A stretch of 64,000 bases of DNA from the NCBI GenBank assembly GCA_905221605.1, contig CAJNDS010002658.1:1-64000 (forward strand), given 5' to 3'. Source of the stretch: Symbiodinium natans (Eukaryota > Sar > Dinophyceae > Suessiales > Symbiodiniaceae). Shown here piece after piece: positions 30,303-41,699 of this stretch (position 1 is the stretch's first letter; each line of letters begins with the position of its first letter). The translations under genes and the position numbers were made by a program. A model generated the notes under the pieces. That model worked only from the letters and a program-made list of their open reading frames with translations, had not been told where the DNA came from and searched no databases.

Positions 30303-32060
30303 CCACCGATTAGAAACCCACCCCTCCCCCAACCCCTCCCCCCCAAACCCCCCACCCCCCCCCCTGCCCTACCCCCCGACCCCCCCCCTCCGCCTATACC
30401 CTCCCTCGCCGATGAGGCAATGATTTAGAGGCTCCAGCACACGCCCGCCCTCCCGCCCCCCACCCCCCCCGACACCCCGCCTCCCCTTCTCACCCCCCCA
30501 CCCCCTCACCCCCTAACCCCTCCTCGCCCCCCCCCCCCCCACATTCCACCGCTTGCGACGCCCCCCCCCTCACCCACCTCCTCCAGCCCCCCCCCTACCT
30601 CCCCCCTCCCATCACCGCCCTCCCCCCCCCCCTCCCCCCCCCCCCCCCTGCCCCACCCCACCTGCTGCTGACCCCTGACCCTCCCTTGCCGATGAGGCAA
30701 TGAATCCCCCCCCCGACCTCCCCCATCCCTGCCCTGACCGACAACCTCCTCCACTCCACCTCTCGGAACATTTTGTGTTTGTTCCCCCCCCCATCCCTGC
30801 CCTGCCCCCTCCGTCCCCCGCCNNNNNNNNNNNNNNNNNNNNNNNNNNNNNNNNNNNNNNNNNNNNNNNNNNNNNNNNNNNNNNNNNNNNNNNNNNNNNN
30901 NNNNNNNNNNNNNNNNNNNNNNCCCCCTTCCCCCCCCGCACCACCCACCCCATCCCCCACCCCACCCCCCCACCCCCCACCCCCCACCGATTAGAAACCC
31001 ACCCCCCCCCAACCCCTACCACCAAACCCCCCAGCCCCCCCCTGCCCTACCCCACCCGCTGCCACCCGCCGATGAGACAACGATAAAGGGTCCAGTACAC
31101 GCCCGCCCTCTCGCCCTTCCCGCCTCTCCCCACCCCCCCCTCTCACCCCCCCACCCCCCTTCGCTTCCCCCCCCCCCTCACCCACCCTCCCGCACTGCTC
31201 CCCTCCCTGTTTGTTCCCCGTGTTTTTTCCCGGGGCCTTCCCCCATCCCTGCCCTGACCGCAACCTCTTCCACTCCATTCCTCTGTCCGTCCCCCCCACC
31301 CCCCCGCCCCGCCCCCCGCCCCACCCACACCCCGCCCTGCCTCCACCCCCCCACGAGCCACGCCCCTCACATCCCGCACAGGCCTACCCTCTAAACCCCC
31401 CACCCCCCCCTGCCCTACCCCACCCGCTGCCGACCCCCCCCTCCGCCAAGACCTCCCCTCGCGGATGAGGCAATCATTTACAGGGTCCAGTACACGCCCG
31501 CCTTTTTCGTTTTTTCCGCCCTTCCCGCCCTTCCCCCCACCCCCCTCCCCCACCCCACCCCCCGCCCCCCTACCCACCCCACCCGCCCAACCCCCGCCGC
31601 CCCCTCCTCCCCATCCCCATCCTGCAGGCCTTCCCTCTACCAGCTACTCCGCCCCTCATCCCTGCCCACTCCACCTCTCCTACCCTTTTTCCCCTGCCCC
31701 CCCCACTACCCTTCCCCTTCCCAACCATTCCACTCCTCCTGCCCTGCCCCTCTCCTCTCCCTCCCCACCCGTCCTCCTCCCCCCCGTCCCTGACCTCCCA
31801 CCCCACACACACCCACCTCCTCAACCCCTCACATGCCACCTCCCCCCACCCCACCCCCACCCCCACCCCTACCCCAAACCCTCCCCCCCCCTCGCCTCGA
31901 CCCTACCCTTCCCGCACTGGCCCCGCCACCCCCCCTCCCCAGCCCCCCTGCCCCTCCTCAATCCCTCACCTACTGCGTTCTCCAAACCCCCCCCCTCCGC
32001 CTATACCCCCCTCGCCGATACCCTCTACCCAACCATTCCACTCCCTTCCCCTGCCCCTCT
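30303..32060. repeat. C-rich degenerate tandem repeat with assembly gap
   Basis: Extremely C-rich plus strand. A conserved core with CGATTAGAAACCCA, then CTGCCCTACCCCACCCGCTG and GCCGATGAGGCAATGATTTA recurs near 30303-30430, 30645-30705, 30985-31090, 31385-31485 and (partly) 31990-32025, giving units of roughly 350-450 bp. Another shared block (CATCCCTGCCCTGACCGCAA) is at about 30724 and 31243. The Pro- and Gly-rich frames are artefacts of composition. Confidence 0.8.
30823..30922. other. Assembly gap (100 N)
   Basis: Exactly 100 N, the conventional placeholder for a gap of unknown size, inside the C-rich repeat. Repeat copy number here is unreliable. Confidence 0.99.
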
Positions 32061-32099
32061 TCCTCAGTACCCTTCCCCTTTCCAACCCCATCCCTTTAC

Positions 32100-33740
32100 A
32101 TATACCGTTTCAGAACTTAGAACCAAGGTTTACGGTTTCGGCGCTTAGAGCAGAGGCATTATCTCCCAGAGTTGAGCAGGAGAAGAAGGGGGGGGGGGGC
32201 AAACGAAGGGATAGGGTTTGGGCAGCTTGGGCGTTTGCCTCCAAGGGGTCGGCGGCACTGGCGGTAGCCATTAAATAATAAAGGAACCTCAACAAGGTAC
32301 CCCATGGTACCCCGAATGTAGGAGACCCAGAATAAGGCACGCATCGTCGTAAAATTAGATCCTGGACTCCCGAGACGATGGCGCGCCGACTCTGCCTCGA
32401 GCACCAAGGCGGTTCCGAGCGCGGCCGCGTGCCGTGGCGAAGGGAGGCGACAACAGCGACCTACAGCCCACCACCTGCAGGATTCCTGGAATCACCGAGG
32501 GGTCGCTGCTCGTGGCCCAGCGCGTGTGGTTTCTCGCGAATCTCGCGACACCGTCATCGGCTATATCAAGAACTCATGGCGTCACGCAGACCGCCTCCTC
32601 TGCAGAGAGCATCAAGGTAACATGCCGGAACACCGAACACTGCGGCCAAGGTCGGTCAAGTCGATCTTTCTCTCGGCTGAGAAAGTGAAACGTCTGGCCA
32701 ACAAGGCCAACAATGCAATCTGCTCTTATGCTCTGTTCTGTTTTTTTTCACTTGCCAAGAACACCTCTGGCGGGAGTTCCACAAGTCGAGCGCGCGATCG
32801 CAACTAGAATGCTGAGCAAACATGGGTGTGGCTTGGTGTTGAAACTGGCAGTCCTTGCCGATTTGGTAAAAGATGCATGGCGGATGCTCATCATGAAGGT
32901 ACCTTCGGATCTGGACGCATGCCAACACGCTGTCATGCTCATGATGCCCTAGAGAACCTGCACAGCAGCTCCGCAAGGGCCTTGACCGCAAACAGTGGAC
33001 AGGATTCATGTTGAAGTAATTGCCGGGGTAGATCTTTGCCACCTTCGTATGGGTATCTTAATCTTGCACGGCCACATGCGCTTCGCGGGAAAATCTCGCA
33101 GAGCTCGAGCCTCGGGATACCGCTGCATTGCTGGCACATGCGGTGTGCGACCCAGCCACGGCACCGTGTAGGTGATAATCAGCCTCAGAACTGTTGAGCT
33201 GGCGTCTTCCTTCTGTGCTGCGTTCATCCTCCACTTCGAGCTTGGAGCATGTGCACAGCGACGTGCAGCAGAGCGGGTGCTAGTAGTGCCAGTCCAGCCA
33301 CTACCTTCGATGAGGGCTGAACCTCAAGACAAGCGAGAAGTCTCGATGCCCCCTGCAAAAATCTTCCACATTTCCGGCATCTCTTGAATGTCGAGTTGGC
33401 TCTTCTCAGGTCGGGGCGGCATGCACCTGGAGCTCACGGCGGCAAGGGCATGAAGGAGGATGATCTTAAAAACGGAAGCCGAGTTGTGGTAGTGGCAAGT
33501 TGCGGAATGGACTTTTTCAGGGTAGAGGGGGGACGAGCAAAACGAGCATGTCCTGAATGAACGATGGTTTCAACCATTTGGCAACGAAAAACGACCGGTG
33601 CTTACTCTACCAAGCGCCGCCTGGAAGAGCTGAAACATCACACAAGTGGCCAGACCTGACATCTCCCATACGCGAGAACCCACACTACGAGTGTCCTAGA
33701 GCTGCTGACTAACCTGGTCGCTGCCACGGTCTGCTTGACG
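32100..33740. other. No firmly supported gene
   Basis: Contains a decayed AT/G-tract stretch resembling a TIR element (32281-32340, GGTACCCCATGGTACCCCGA) and several short open frames. A plus-strand frame near 32826-32930 reads SPCRFGKRCMADAHHEG, vaguely like a CCCH zinc finger but with wrong spacing. Confidence 0.35.
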
Positions 33741-33748
33741 GTTGGGTG

Positions 33749-33846
33749 CTTGGAGGTTCATGGTACTTATTAACCAATTATAGCTGTACTTGTAACCCAC
33801 TTATAAGCCCCTTCAGTGCCCTAAATAGGTACCACGAACCTCCAAG
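33749..33846. mobile_element. MITE-like element, family CTTGGAGGTTCATGGTAC, copy 2
   Basis: 98 bp. Left CTTGGAGGTTCATGGTACTT and right GGTACCACGAACCTCCAAG are inverted repeats. Its first 40 bp match copy 1 (14636) closely, and the middle shares CTTATAAG and GTGCCCTAAAT-like sequence. It appears internally deleted relative to copy 1. Confidence 0.85.
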
Positions 33847-34056
33847 TAAGAGTCTGTTGCAACATCGGCTACGGTAGTCCTGTTAGATTCTAAGTTCTGG
33901 GCTCGCACCTGGCAGTGCCAAAAGGCGCTGAGCAGCCTCACGCATAGAACCATCACAAACTGCGCACGACCGATGCGTCATGCAGCAAATGTTGAAGTTT
34001 GTGCGCGCGCCAGTTTTCGTCCATCCGCGAGTCGATCAAGTCTGTCACACACAGCA

Positions 34057-34956
34057 CTAAGCAAACTTGTGCTTGGCTTGCAAGGAAATAGCATCAAACT
34101 CTGTGTCGGGTGCACATCTCAGCTCCTTGGACCTCTGTGGCGGCTGAAACGCAGGTCCCTCAGGTAGCGTCGAAAGCAGAGCCAATGCATCCTGCATCAT
34201 TGAAGCCAGCCCCTCGTCCATGGGAATGTGCGCAAAAGGAGATGAAGACGAAGAAGCTGAGACGGGCGGGGCGGGGGGCACAGCTGGCACAGGTGGCGCC
34301 ACCGCAGAAGGGTCTTCGGCACATCCTTCGGGAAGCTCTCCGAGGATCGCCACTGCCGCATCCACATGCTCTGGCTGAAGGCCCTTTTCGCCGTCGACCT
34401 GAATCACGTGTCCCTGTAGCCGCGGTGCCGAAGCAAATCCAAGCAAGTCGCGTGTATCCAGGACAGCCCAGGAAGCGACTTCTCCGCGGTGGCTGTTGAG
34501 CCACTGCAGGATCTCCAGATCCCTCCGCGACGCATCCGCATTGAAAGGGGTGAAGCCCACCGAGTCCACTGAGTCCGATTTCCCTGGCTTGGATCCACTG
34601 CCGCCACTGCCGTCGAAAGTGTCGAAGACACCGAAGTTGTCCAAGACTTCAACCACGTATGTCCGATGCCGTCTCCATGCAGAAGTGAGCACGAGCTGGG
34701 CACCGGTGCGCTGCAGCAGGCGGCGCAGAAACACACACTGTGACGTCTGCACCGTCAGCAGCCGAGCATCGGGTCGAGGGCCCAGGACGCCCTCGATATC
34801 TGTGAAAAGCACACGGAGGTGCGGAGGCTTTCTCGGCGGAGCAGGCAGCTCCGTCTCATCCTCGTTCTCGTCTTCCGGCTCTAGCTGATCCTGAGACGCC
34901 TCTTCTGCATGCTCATCTGGTTCCTCATCTCGTGCCCCGATGGCGACGCAAGGCAT
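34057..34956 (-). CDS. HAD-like phosphatase-fold protein (RNA-repair SAK-associated type)
   Basis: 299 residues, ATG 34956 to TAG 34057, no intron needed. Residues 1-45 are acidic and low complexity. A HAD-like domain follows: motif I LFTDIEGVLGP (Asp53, with Glu55 where the general-acid Asp normally sits), FLRRLLQRTGAQLVLTSAWR (motif II, about 91-95), a GFTPFNADASRRDLEILQWL cap-like segment, and WAVLDTRDLLGF (motif IV). This order matches the HAD domain found with 'Swiss Army knife' RNA-repair proteins, which acts on polynucleotide or small phosphate substrates. Residues 210-299 are a Pro/Ala/Ser-rich tail. The D-to-E change could weaken or alter catalysis. Confidence 0.7.
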   Translation of the reverse strand: MPCVAIGARDEEPDEHAEEASQDQLEPEDENEDETELPAPPRKPPHLRVLFTDIEGVLGPRPDARLLTVQTSQCVFLRRLLQRTGAQLVLTSAWRRHRTYVVEVLDNFGVFDTFDGSGGSGSKPGKSDSVDSVGFTPFNADASRRDLEILQWLNSHRGEVASWAVLDTRDLLGFASAPRLQGHVIQVDGEKGLQPEHVDAAVAILGELPEGCAEDPSAVAPPVPAVPPAPPVSASSSSSPFAHIPMDEGLASMMQDALALLSTLPEGPAFQPPQRSKELRCAPDTEFDAISLQAKHKFA

Positions 34957-35537
34957 GGCTGCTCGTACCTTCAGCCGTTCAGCTCGTTACAAAAGGCACC
35001 TGCTTAAGACATCTTAAGACATCTGTGAGAGCATCTGTCAACCAGTGGAACAGCAAAACAAAGTCAACGGTTCCACATGCGCAACGACAGTTCCGTCTTG
35101 AGCTTGCAGCGGATGCAGAATCTTCGGAGAGCAGATTGAAGGCGGCGTGGCCACGAAAACAACAGTTTTGGCCAAGCCACGTGTCAATGTCAGGCCCGCC
35201 TTCTCAGTTCGGTACGAGTCAAAGCGGAATTGTCGCACCTTAGCGCATGGCAGTCTGGAACGACCCGACAACACTTTGGCTTAAAAAACCTGATGGTCCA
35301 TGACAGTCTCTTAGAAATCGAAAGTTATCGCCCCAGCTTTTGGGCATGTCTTCTAAACGCTTCCTCCATTGAGAATTAATTTGCAGGGAAACGATACCTG
35401 ACAGCAGACACATGTCATTTGCCGTCTCATCCATCGCACAATTGTTGTTGCCAGCTTGAGGCAGCAACATGCCGCAGCACCCGATAATGATCCCAAACCT
35501 CGAACGCGACGCGATGCCGAAGAATCCAAAGCGAACA

Positions 35538-35738
35538 CTAAAGGTCTAAGTGCAAAGCGTACACGAAAAGATGGCTCATGAACAGAAAGAGGAGCGTTGA
35601 GCACACGTAGCCTCCGAGAGCGTCAGCATGTGCCAACTTGCCACAACTGACGATCACATCAAGCACGGCTCCTGGACTGAACAAGAGCGACACTGTGGCT
35701 TGGGTCATGTTCAGGACCTCCGCTGTCATGCTGCCCAT
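35538..35738 (-). CDS. Candidate C-terminal membrane-protein exon
   Basis: Reads MGSMTAEVLNMTQATVSLLF, SPGAVLDVIVSCGKL, GGYVCSTLLFLFMSHLFVYA then LHLDL and a stop. Hydrophobic and well placed to be the last exon, but it may contain an unresolved intron. Confidence 0.4.
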   Translation of the reverse strand: MGSMTAEVLNMTQATVSLLFSPGAVLDVIVSCGKLAHADALGGYVCSTLLFLFMSHLFVYALHLDL

Positions 35739-38700
35739 CTGGCATGATGGGGCCTAGTAAGGCCCTTCGATGTGTTCCAGGGCCGAAACCACATCCGCAT
35801 AGCGGGCCATGTCGAATGTAATGGGCCTGAGCAGTGGCAGAAGTCAGAGGCAATTTGAAACTCTGCGGTCCGGGCACGGACTAGACGTTGCCGTCATTGC
35901 CATGCATCCATGCTTTTACTTTTAGGATCTTTTAGGACGTGAACAACGGACAGCAATGGGGATTCAAAATCCGCCGAGGCCGGAGGCCTGAGGCGTCTAG
36001 GTCCAGGTCTAGGGAACTTTTGATAGTTCTACCCACCCCCGCTCCCTCCCAGAAACCCCCCCCCCAATCAATCTGATGTTCACGAACCGAAAACAAGAAA
36101 GCCAAATGCCGCGGCACTGTGACCTACGTAGCTGCCCCAGCTCGGAATCCTCGAAACGGAACTTTGAGCTCCCCACAGGAGGCAGGCATCTGCACCTCTT
36201 TGACCTCAGAAGAAGTCACCAGTAACAGTGTGATCATTGGATGTCACTCCTGTGACACCTACATCGACACTGCCAAACATCGCCAGCAACTGTCTCCACA
36301 ATGCTCCACAGCTGAGGACAATACTGATTGGCTGCGAACCCACCAGCTTGCTGTACAGATGGTAGGGAACGATGACCGTGAACCTCATAGGGCAGTGCGA
36401 CGTTGCCCAGCGGCCCAAGCTTAACGTCCATTTTTGCCACCAGGGCCCCGACAAAGCTTCGCACCTGAGAATGGCGAATGACTGCAGAGGTACATGATGG
36501 TACATAATATAGGTACTATTTAATATAGGTACTATTTCATATAGGTACTATTTAATATAGGTACTATTTAATATAGGTACTATGTACGACATCTCCAGTT
36601 CCGAGCTCTGCCAAGGCCCTGACACAAAGGGCAGCAAGAAGCAAGATGGAAAGTTGTAGGCGAAGAGGCGTTCGCCCAACTTGGCCTCCGGTACTCTTCA
36701 ACGCACTGAGAAAATGGCTCGCCGAAGTTCTGATGAGGTCATGTCCCGAAGTGGCAAACTCACCCGCCTTGGCAAGCGCGCAAGGTATGAGGTAGTTGCG
36801 TTTTGCACGTCATGGCACATCTTGTGGACACGCCACTCAGTACCAGCGAGGATCAGGCTCTTCCTGGTTTAGAAGGAACGCGCGCCATGACACCTCGAGG
36901 CCTAACAGGCTCGTCACACCAAAAGCTGCAGAAAGGCACACAAGAATCGGTAAGGCCACCGAGGGACCTAAGTTCCCCGTGGCTGCCGCCGTCGTGTAGA
37001 AAAGGATCCACATGTCAATGAACATGTTGGAGAGCAGGGCCATCCTCGGTTTCCAGCACCCAGGTGCACAACGAAGATCCCTGAAGCCTCTGGGACGAAG
37101 GAAGGGCACGCTTGCGATTTTCCACGTCGGCATCTAAATCAGGATAAAGAGGCATACAGCATAAGAGGCCTCTGCGTGAGGCATATCAGGAAACAAGAGT
37201 GCGCACACATGGGAGGGTTGGACAGCTTCACCACGGGTATGGTGTGCCTGTTGGCCCCCAGGACTTGAGCCTCCTTGTCCCTTCTTATCCCTTGAATCCC
37301 TTGCGGGTCCCTGGTTAACCAAGCAAAACTGTTATTCAGCAAGAACACCAAAATCCTTTCAATAAACTCTGGCACATCCTGTCTCTTGTACGACTATTGC
37401 TTCATATTGCTCACAGAATTGGTGAAGCACCTGTGGCCGCGGCGTGTAGAGGCCCGTATAAGCAGCAAGCTCCTGGCTGGCCTCATGCAAACCACTTGCT
37501 TTTTGCACCATGTCTCTGCTCTTTCTCGCCCTGCTGGTGCCACCAAGACTTGCACCTCAACTCAGCTTCCTGAGCTCGTGGCGAATCGGAAGCCGATCTG
37601 CTTGGAGGCTTTGGCGCAAAGCAAGTACAGGAGTTGGTTCCCGACCTAGATTGCATCTTTGAGGGGCCTGATGTTTCATGAGACAGCGAGTTCTAGTGCT
37701 CAAGGTCAAAAGGCTCCAGCCACCACCAGCAAGCTGAAGGTTGTCTCCAAAGCAAAGTCGGCCGGCTCGCCTGGCAACACGCACCCCAGCTGTCCTGGCC
37801 CTTCAACCACGCCACCCTGAGCCAAGAGAGGACCCCGGGGACCCTGCCCAAAGCGGAGTAGGACCAGGCCTGCTCACAACAGGAGAGCCATGTGCAACGC
37901 AATGCAACCACAAGGGCATGGCAGGATAATCACTGTCAGCAACCAAGGCCTCGTATGCTGCAAACGGAAAATAAAAGAAGACACCTTCGGTCGGTGGTTG
38001 CTGAGACAGTGATGCCGAATACTGCAGAACTCTGGGCCCATGGCCCCAGAAAAGTATCGAAATCGCGATGCCCGCAATGGAAACCCCCACTTTGTAAGGC
38101 ACCGCCTGCCACATCAAAACGAATGAATGCACCCAAGCATTTGGCAAGCCATGATACCTTGATGTCGCACCCGAAGTTTCGCCAAAGAACCTTACATTAT
38201 AAGTCCAAGCCACATGGCATGAGGGGCACTGTAGGTTCGGGTAAGATCTTGGCCCCTAACGCTCTCTGGCTCGGAGCCTCCGCTGGTGGAGTCATAGCGG
38301 ATGGGGTGTCGCCTGGGCACCACAAGAGTCCAACGATGATCACAAGATCATACAAGATCTAGACTTGAGGGGACTGAATGCTGGCTCGGACCTGCGAGAA
38401 CAGCGTTCAAGACCCGAACCCTTTGTAAAGCGGCACTTCGGAGTTGGAGGAGAAGACCTCCTTGGCATGATCCTCCAAGAAAAGCGGAGGAGCAAAGCAA
38501 AGGCAGAGAGGGACTTCCTATGAAATCTTGGGCTGTAAGGGATATTGAATGGCCCAGTCGGGCTCATTTCTCATCTTCTGGGATCCCGGGCCCGGTCCAT
38601 CCTGGCACTGAAGCCAGGATGTTCTACCATTCGCTAGGCGCAAAGTCACGGAAACCAGCGGAAAACAATTGGCGGGCATGCTCTGTACTGAAGACTGCGA

Positions 38701-41600
38701 ACATGTAACCTGTTCACTGTTCACGCTACGTCGCCAGCTTTCCGTGAGCACGTGCTGCTTCTGGCAAGCGCCGCGCTCGTGGACACAGCATCCCTGGCAA
38801 CAGCAGCAGCCTGCAATAAAGGAAGGTGAAGAATACACGGCAGGATACTATGCCTCACTGTGCTTCGCTCTGTGCTTCGCAGAGTCCTTTGCTGAGGCAC
38901 CAGCACGTTCTTCGTGCCGCCTCGCCTTGCCGAGCTCTGCGTCCTGCAGGACTGGTGGACTGAGAATGACTCAGAAGGTGAATGCTTATCACCTGACCAG
39001 TACCATAACAACACCAGACTGCAGCAGACTCTGCCTCGAGCTGCACTGGCGGTGCCTTTGGTTCAAGTTACTTGAGTCACAAAAGCAGAAGGCACACTGT
39101 GTAAACGTGGAAGGCATCGAGTCTGAGCCCATAGCCAGGAGTTGGTTCAACATGAGAAAGAACCAGCGCAGATATTTGCACCCTGTGCCATCACATGCCC
39201 AATGCGCTTCAGCTCACACAAGAATGTCAGCAAGGCCGTGAGCTATCGCCCACCTAATGCGCTGGAATCATCCGGCCTTGGTGAGGGAGAGGCTTGTGAG
39301 GTATACCATACGGCATTGGCTAGTAGCGTCTCAGGCCGGCAAGCAAGCGGACTCCGTGCGTGCAGCCAAGGAGCAGGGTGCTGGTGGATTTCATGGGGCC
39401 GCAGCTGTCCCGACCCTGCGACACATGCAACTCAAGCATCTCGGGAATGCACACTGGCCACACCTTGCTCCACAGCCACGTCTCGCGGACGAGGAGTTCC
39501 TCCACCTGTGCGGGGAAACCAAGCTTTTCTCGCACGCTGCACAGCTGCGTCATGCTGCGTCCCGCTGCCTCCAAGCTGTTGTACTTCCAGCAGATGGAGA
39601 CCCCAACGGGTTGGCACCTACAAGCCACGTACCCGAGTGATCACAGGGAAGCTATTAACTCTAAGATGTCCTTCACTCAGCTCAAATTTCGATGAGACAC
39701 CCGGTGGCCCTGCGCACAAAGTTGACCCGGTCCGTCTCCATCTCGCAAGGTGGCGACCAGGTGGGCTCTGCTGCGTAGTTCTGCACATCCGTGGCTGGGG
39801 GAGGGGGGGGGGGAGGCGCCTCCTCGCCCTCCTCTTCTGGAAAGCCAGTGAGCATGAGCGCAAAGTCCTTCATTGTGGCCTAGCATTTTAGCAGCACGCT
39901 TTGCAGGGTTCTGCAACCCTCCAGTTGCGGCAGCTTGCCTCGTCAGTGTCGAGCTCCACCCGCCGACGTCGCTGATAGGTCGCCTCTGCTTCGCATGTGC
40001 TGTCCTTTGTGTTCTCTTCACAACTGGTGCAATAGAGCATGTGCCACAATGGCCCACACGTAGAATAGTGTGGACAAGGCCGTGAAGAAGTACCTGCAAC
40101 GACAAGTGAGAGCCATCCTACCTGCCAGGATCGTCAACAGCAACACTCATGCAACACGAACGCAACACTGTGCCGAACAATGGGGCACAGGAACACCGTG
40201 AAGGCTAAAGTGCCCTCCGCAACCTCCTGCCTGACAGATTGCCAACTAAGGCCAACCCAGGCACTCCATGACTGACGTGCTTTGGATCAGGGGCCCGGCC
40301 CCTTGGAAGTGTCCAAATCGTGGAAGGCACTGTGCGCTGCCCCGCATATGGTGTAGACGTCTGCTTTCCCGTGGCCAAGGCCTTCAGGACACTCCTCTCC
40401 GAGCGCTGCAAGGGGCGCTGCCAATCCGGGACGCAAGCCTGCCGTGAGCATGCTGCTGTTGTAGGCCTGCTGCAGACACACAAAATGGCGGGAAGCCAAT
40501 TCGGCCTCATATGGTGTTTTTACCACCCGCCGAGGAGCTGTAGCACACACCAACCAGGCAGTGCCAGCGCTGGCCTTACCGAAACTATCACGATGAAACT
40601 CAGGTAAAGAAGCTGATCTTGACCGAAGGTCGGGGCACACCAAGCCAGGATGAAGGCTTGAAAGTTAAAGAACATTAGCAAAGCCTCAGAGCTCCGTCAA
40701 GTGCTCTTTGTTAGCATCTTTAGTGCACTTCCGGATGGTGAGTGCACTGGGCGGCTTCAGCTCGGTGGCTGGCCCGGCCACCAACAACGTGCCCATCTTC
40801 GCGCGGGCGGCAGAGGTTGGTTGTCAAAGGGTACCTCTGTCAGGAAGCGGAGTGGGGCGGAGGGGTTGGGCGGTGAGGTAATGCAGATCCGCGATCCGCG
40901 GCTAGAGTTGCGGGCCAGTCGTGGCGTGAACTGGTGTGGTCCTTAGCTCTCGCGGCCGGGCTGCCAGTGGTAATCTAACTTTTTTGGGACCCGGCTCGGA
41001 GGTTGAGATGATGTCTCCGCATGATGGCTCTCTTCAGGACCCGTGAGTTGATCACTGGCCTGAGCCACAAGACCACAAGAGTCCTCAAGAATCAGGGTAC
41101 GGTGGCATTTTAGGAGGGTCAGGCGAGATCTTGATTTCGGAACCCCTTTATAATCCCGCAGGTTCGAACCATCTCAACAATTAAGGTCTCCCAACTTCTG
41201 AGGGGTGAGGGGAGAGGGGGGGGGGGCGTATGTACCGGCACGTAATGCTCCCGGGTGCTGCCCGCTATCTTGCCCTGCAGTCGACAAGGTCTCTGTGGCC
41301 AGCTGATGTCAGGCCATAGCCGATGCATGATCATAGAGGCTGCTCAACCAAAACTGCGGGTCGCTGGGCAGCCCACTGGTAGCGGAGCCAAACATACCAC
41401 CTCAATGTCGTGAGGAAGCACCACCCCCTGGGTTTTGGGTTTCGACTCTCACACTGGCATAAGCGGGCGAGGCAAGTCCTGTCGAGATCTCCAGAGTGGG
41501 TGCATTGACCACCAGTAACGAACCAACCAGGGTCAGCATTACCACCGACGAATATTCAATGCCAAGCCACAATACCGAAGAGCTGACCCCTGATCGATCC
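35538..41600 (-). CDS. Fragmentary multi-exon multi-pass membrane protein
   Basis: A series of minus-strand exons, each encoding membrane helices or a cytosolic segment, runs from about 41600 down to 35538. Best supported: 40580-40684, 40033-40093, 39701-39879, 39345-39617, 37880-38110, 36894-37044 and 35538-35738. Two helices followed by a segment starting KDFALMLTGFPEEE recalls the OSCA/TMEM63 (CSC1) and anoctamin-like layout, where a helix is followed by a [DE]Y/F..x.xG[LF]P motif, but no diagnostic residue confirms it. Ion-channel or scramblase function would be speculation. Exons between 38200 and 39340 were not resolved. Confidence 0.45.
36506..36584. repeat. 16-bp tandem repeat
   Basis: Five copies of ATAGGTACTATTTAAT with few changes, flanked by GTAC-containing sequence on both sides (GGTACATAAT ... 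ACTATGTAC). An AT-rich minisatellite in the same locus as the membrane-protein gene. Confidence 0.85.
36894..37044 (-). CDS. Membrane-protein exon (two helices)
   Basis: Acceptor CCGAG|GATGG; reads RMALLSNMFIDMWILFYTTA then GPSVALPILVCLSAAFGVTS, LLGLE. Donor GAG|GTGTCA. Confidence 0.5.
37880..38110 (-). CDS. Candidate membrane-protein exon
   Basis: Reads VHSFVLMWQAVPYKVGVSIA then GIAISILFWGHGPRVLQY and a polar segment ending FAAYEALVADSDYP. Boundaries approximate. Confidence 0.4.
39345..39617 (-). CDS. Membrane-protein exon (cytosolic segment)
   Basis: Acceptor TTGTAG|G; reads QPVGVSICWKYNSLEAAGRS then helical, charged sequence (VREKLGFPAQVEELLVRETW). The 3' boundary is not fixed. Confidence 0.5.
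39701..39879 (-). CDS. Membrane-protein exon (start of cytosolic segment)
   Basis: Acceptor GCTAG|GCC; reads ATMKDFALMLTGFPEEEGEE, a Pro-rich stretch, then NFVRRATG. The donor is GG|GTGTCTC. Joining to 39617 across an 83-bp intron completes a Cys codon and gives RATGCQPVGVSICWKY. Confidence 0.6.
40033..40093 (-). CDS. Membrane-protein exon (one helix)
   Basis: Acceptor GTTGCAG|G, then YFFTALSTLFYVWAIVAHALLH. The donor is likely CAGTT|GTGAAG. Directly upstream (5') of the KDFALMLTGF exon. Confidence 0.5.
40580..40684 (-). CDS. Membrane-protein exon (two helices)
   Basis: Exactly 35 codons in phase 0: ALLMFFNFQAFILAWCAPTF then GQDQLLYLSFIVIVS. Acceptor CTGAG|GCT and a strong donor TCG|GTAAGG. 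Confidence 0.55.
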
Positions 41601-41699
41601 CAGACAAATAGAAAACAAATTGGTACATGTCCATTGGCCGACAGAAGTTCTTTGACCCAGTCGGCGTGTCCAACAGAGGGGCTCAAACCATGATAGCTA

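Noticed and set aside
31465-32148. 227-codon Pro-rich frame
   Set aside because: Composition artefact of the C-rich repeat; other frames are equally open.
32826-33014. CCCH zinc finger on the plus strand
   Set aside because: Cys/His spacing does not match C-x8-C-x5-C-x3-H and there is no supporting flank.
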